In this document: in pieces, positions 61,092 through 64,000 of the stretch
Layout of the letters: every line of letters starts with the position of its first letter
How positions within the stretch are numbered: position 1 is the stretch's first letter
DNA from: Paenibacillus sp. Soil766
GTDB taxonomy: Bacteria; Bacillota; Bacilli; Paenibacillales; NBRC-103111
DNA length: 64,000 nt
Reading direction: 5' to 3'
NCBI RefSeq assembly: GCF_001428105.1
Contig: NZ_LMSJ01000012.1
Coordinates: 246,569 to 310,568, forward strand
Program-made: the position numbers and the translations under genes
Notes under the pieces: generated by a model
Database searches by the model: none
Told to the model about the DNA's origin: nothing
What the model saw: the letters and a program-made list of their open reading frames with translations, nothing else

Positions 61092-63755
61092 ATGGATAAG
61101 CTTATTATTATTGATGGGAACTCAATTGCGTTTCGTGCCTTCTATGCGTTGCCGCTGCTCAGCAATTCAAGCGGTCTACATACCAATGCGGTATACGGCT
61201 TTACAACGATGCTGTTGAAATTAATTGAAGAAGAAAAACCGACCCATTTTCTCGTTGCCTTCGATGCGGGGAAAATTACGTTTCGACATACAGAATATGC
61301 GGAGTATAAAGGCGGTCGTGCGAAAACACCGACGGAGCTCTCTGAACAATTCCCGCTGATTAAGGAACTGCTGAAAGCGTTCAAAATTCCGCAATTCGAG
61401 CTGTCTGGTTATGAAGCGGATGATATTATCGGGACAATGACGAAAGCAGCGGATGCCAAAGGGGAGAAAGTTCTTCTCGTATCCGGAGACAAGGACATGC
61501 TCCAGCTTGCTTCTGAGCAAGTTACGGTTGCCATTACCCGCAAGGGGATTAGTGAGATGGATCGATTCGATCCGGAAGCCATTAAAGAAAAATACGGCCT
61601 CACACCGAATCAAATTATTGATTTGAAGGGCCTCATGGGCGATACCTCCGATAATATTCCGGGTATTCCAGGCGTAGGTGAGAAGACGGCGCTCAAAATG
61701 CTGCATGACTTTGGCACGGTTGAAGAAGTGTTGGCGAACACAGCAAGCCTGAAAGGCAAAATGAAAGAGAAAGTGGAAGAGCATGCCAAAAGTGCCCTCA
61801 TGAGCAAAGAGCTGGCTACTATTTATCGAGAAGTTCCGATGGAAACAGCTTGGGAATCGTTCCGTTATGATGGTTTCGATGGACAAGCGTTATCCAGTAT
61901 GTTTCGCAAGCTGGAGTTCAAATCACTGCTAGAGAAGCTGGATTTCGGATCCGTAACCGTCGAAGCTGAAGATCTTGTCGTTGAGAGTTTAGAATCCGTT
62001 GCGGTTACAGAAGCCAATGTTGGTGAGCTGATTGCCAAATTGGACGACCATGCCGCTATCCATGTGGAAGCTGTTGGCGAGAATCCGCATCAAGCCGTCA
62101 TGGTTGGGGTTGTCTGGTTTATTGACGATGGGGCTGGCAACACCTCGTATTATGTGCCGTTTGCCCTGCTGCAAAGCGAGGCAGGTAAGCCGCTGCGCGA
62201 TTGGCTCAGCGATGCTTCCAAGAAGAAGCAGCTCTTCGACCTGCACCGCGCGCAGCTGGCGCTGGCCTGGCAGGGCATCCACCTTGCAGGGGTGGATTTC
62301 GACGTGCTGCTGGCCGCTTATCTCCTCGATCCGACGGAGTCGAATCTTAGCTTGAGCGGCCTGTCTGTGAAGTATGGTCTGCCATCAGTGAAGGCAGACG
62401 AGGATGTGTTCGGCAAAGGCGCGAAGTTTCGCCTGCCGGAACTGGCTGCCCTTAGCGACCACTTGGGTCGCAAAGCGATGGCGATGGCGCGCATGGTGCC
62501 CGTGCTGCAGGGTGAATTAGAGAAGAGTGAGATGCATCAACTCTTCTACGAGCTTGAGCTGCCCCTCTCCGGCGTTCTAGCGGAGATGGAGATGCGCGGC
62601 ATCGCCGTAGATGCCGAAGGGCTTAAAACGCTCGGCGTGGAGCTTGGCAAGCAGCTGGACACGATCATGTCCAGCATTTACAAGCTCGCCGGCGTCGAGT
62701 TCAACATCAACTCACCGAAGCAGCTCGGTGAGATTCTGTTCGAGAAGCTGGGGCTGCCAGCTTCGAAGAAGACCAAGACCGGCTACTCGACGGATGCCGA
62801 GGTGTTGGAGCGACTTGCGCCCTACAACGAAGTTGTCGGGCAGATCCTGCACTACCGCTCGCTGGCAAAGCTGCAGTCGACGTACGTCGAGGGGCTGCTC
62901 AAAGAGGTGCGGCCTGAGACCGGTAAGGTGCACACCTATTACCGGCAGACGATTGCCGCGACGGGACGTCTCAGCTCCCAGTTCCCGAACCTCCAGAACA
63001 TTCCGATTCGTCTGGAGGAGGGCCGTAAGATCCGCAAAGTTTTCGTTCCATCCGAGCCTGGATGGTACATGCTTGCTGCGGATTACTCCCAGATCGAGCT
63101 GCGCGTGCTAGCGCATATCTCGCAGGATGAGAAGCTGAAGGAAGCATTCCTTCAGAATATGGACATTCACACGAAGACGGCGATGGATGTCTTCGGCGTG
63201 GAGGAAAGCGCCGTTGACAGCAATATGCGCCGCCAAGCGAAAGCCGTTAACTTCGGAATCGTATACGGTATAAGTGACTACGGCCTCTCTCAGAACTTAG
63301 ATATTACCCGTCGGGAAGCCTCTCAGTTCATTGAACAGTATTTCGCGGTGTTCCAAGGGGTTCGTCGATATATGGATGAAATCGTCAAGGATGCTCGCAG
63401 GGACGGTTATGTAACTACTTTGCTTCAGCGCCGGCGCTTATTACCTGAAATTACGCATTCGAACTTTAATATACGTTCCTTCGCAGAACGTACTGCCATG
63501 AATACACCGATCCAAGGGACAGCTGCAGATATCATTAAGCTTGCCATGGTTCAGATGGCTGACAGATTGGCTAAAGAAGGACTGAAGAGCCGCATGCTGC
63601 TTCAAGTTCATGATGAGCTTGTCTTTGAAGTGCCGGCTGATGAGCTGGAAACGATGAAGGAACTCGTGCCAGAAGTCATGGCATCTGCGCTGAAGTTGGA
63701 CGTTCCATTACGTGCAGACGTTGATTTCGGTCTTACTTGGTATGATGCGAAGTAA
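61092..63755 (+). CDS. polA: DNA polymerase I
   Basis: GGGGTGG lies 5 bases before ATG 61092 (MDKLIIIDGNSIAFRAFYAL), matching family starts, so the longer frame from 61068 is not preferred (887 residues). Domains: 5' nuclease (~1-290; YEADDIIGTM, GLMGDTSDNIPG, GVGEKTA), an inactive 3'-5' exonuclease-like region (~310-470; where E. coli has DTET, here HVEAVGE), and the polymerase (~480-887; DYSQIELR, RRQAKAVNFGIVYG, QVHDELVFE). It fills gaps and processes Okazaki fragments. mutM follows 56 bases later. The part 62160-63250 is GC-richer than its ends. Confidence 0.97.
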   Translation: MDKLIIIDGNSIAFRAFYALPLLSNSSGLHTNAVYGFTTMLLKLIEEEKPTHFLVAFDAGKITFRHTEYAEYKGGRAKTPTELSEQFPLIKELLKAFKIPQFELSGYEADDIIGTMTKAADAKGEKVLLVSGDKDMLQLASEQVTVAITRKGISEMDRFDPEAIKEKYGLTPNQIIDLKGLMGDTSDNIPGIPGVGEKTALKMLHDFGTVEEVLANTASLKGKMKEKVEEHAKSALMSKELATIYREVPMETAWESFRYDGFDGQALSSMFRKLEFKSLLEKLDFGSVTVEAEDLVVESLESVAVTEANVGELIAKLDDHAAIHVEAVGENPHQAVMVGVVWFIDDGAGNTSYYVPFALLQSEAGKPLRDWLSDASKKKQLFDLHRAQLALAWQGIHLAGVDFDVLLAAYLLDPTESNLSLSGLSVKYGLPSVKADEDVFGKGAKFRLPELAALSDHLGRKAMAMARMVPVLQGELEKSEMHQLFYELELPLSGVLAEMEMRGIAVDAEGLKTLGVELGKQLDTIMSSIYKLAGVEFNINSPKQLGEILFEKLGLPASKKTKTGYSTDAEVLERLAPYNEVVGQILHYRSLAKLQSTYVEGLLKEVRPETGKVHTYYRQTIAATGRLSSQFPNLQNIPIRLEEGRKIRKVFVPSEPGWYMLAADYSQIELRVLAHISQDEKLKEAFLQNMDIHTKTAMDVFGVEESAVDSNMRRQAKAVNFGIVYGISDYGLSQNLDITRREASQFIEQYFAVFQGVRRYMDEIVKDARRDGYVTTLLQRRRLLPEITHSNFNIRSFAERTAMNTPIQGTAADIIKLAMVQMADRLAKEGLKSRMLLQVHDELVFEVPADELETMKELVPEVMASALKLDVPLRADVDFGLTWYDAK

Positions 63756-63811
63756 CAGGGGATCAAGCGGCTTGAAGTGCCGCTCCCAACACCTAGAAGG
63801 AGGTGAACACC

Positions 63812-64000
63812 TTGCCTGAGCTGCCCGAGGTCGAAACCGTCAAACGAACACTAAATGAACTAATTACAGGCAAAACAATCGCCCATGTTAAGGTTAGGCT
63901 GCCTCGTATTATCCAGAAGCCGGACGATATTCAGCAGTTTGAAACGCTGCTGCAAGGACAAACGGTTGAAACGATTGAACGAAGAGGGAAGTTTCTTCGC
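63812..64000 (+). CDS. mutM: Formamidopyrimidine-DNA glycosylase (3' partial)
   Basis: TTG 63812 follows AGAAGGAGGTG (63795-63804) by 7 bases. The visible 63 codons read PELPEVETVKRTLNELITGK and later RRGKFLR, the hallmark N-terminus of Fpg/MutM with catalytic Pro (after Met removal) and Glu. It removes oxidised purines such as 8-oxoguanine. Position after polA is the usual order in Bacillus. The gene continues past the window end. Confidence 0.95.
   Translation, partial: MPELPEVETVKRTLNELITGKTIAHVKVRLPRIIQKPDDIQQFETLLQGQTVETIERRGKFLR

Noticed and set aside
61221..61886. 221-codon ORF opposite polA
   Set aside because: Antisense to the conserved 5' nuclease domain; composition (Phe, Arg, His) is typical of a shadow.

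Overview
The window looks like a chromosomal segment of a Paenibacillus-type member of the Bacillota. The basis is B. subtilis-like families (MotA/MotB, YdjO, DUF2663/YpbF, YpsA, AnsB-type aspartase, RhaEW, polA-mutM order), strong AGGAGG ribosome-binding sites with many GTG/TTG starts, and two LplB/YtcP-type sugar ABC cassettes with lipoprotein binding proteins and YesN- or YtdP-like AraC regulators. No rRNA, tRNA, prophage, insertion sequence or CRISPR array was recognised.

Layout. 1-8227: the end of a YesN-like response regulator, then a sugar-binding lipoprotein, two permeases, a type I sulfatase and a GH43-like glycosidase, both enzymes without signal peptides; this looks like uptake and cytoplasmic breakdown of a sulfated oligosaccharide. 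8420-11501: a DUF975 protein, a His-containing polytopic protein overlapping a Met/His-rich lipoprotein, and a small protein. 12139-20671: a cytoplasmic GH2 glycosidase convergent with a second sugar ABC operon and its membrane-bound AraC regulator. 20800-24687: an MFS exporter, small conserved proteins, a CBM9-like protein and a 1-kb intergenic repeat zone. 24688-35960: ornithine aminotransferase, aspartase, arginase with a glyoxalase-fold gene that seems to start at ATT, a CNNM/CorC protein, an M29 aminopeptidase, a VanW protein, glucuronate isomerase, a broken AraC gene and an intact AraC gene. 36116-40462: a Gfo/Idh/MocA oxidoreductase with an esterase-like hydrolase, a YmaF protein and YpsA. 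40463-46047: the L-rhamnose operon rhaEW-rhaI-rhaB-deoR. 46182-49780: a phosphoesterase, an aldo/keto reductase and motAB. 50092-56608: a chemoreceptor divergent from pstSCAB-phoU. 56689-64000: a REC-PAS-histidine kinase divergent from an EAL-CBS-GGDDF protein, a HAD protein, polA and the start of mutM.

The strongest new signal is regulatory. Four promoters (the chemoreceptor, pstS, pstC and the EAL-GGDDF gene) each carry four hexamers resembling TTTACA/TTAACA at exact 11-bp steps, with a -10-like hexamer exactly 48 bp from the first. This is the layout of a PhoP box. It suggests that a chemoreceptor and a cyclic-di-GMP enzyme are induced with high-affinity phosphate uptake under phosphate starvation.

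The second strong signal is intergenic repeats: a ten-copy array of 17-bp palindromes at 51-52-bp steps, several 34-39-bp arrays, and a dispersed family with cores like AGCTGTANNTTTTCCAGTTAA. All functional statements rest on reading the sequence and on knowledge of the families; no search or folding program was run.
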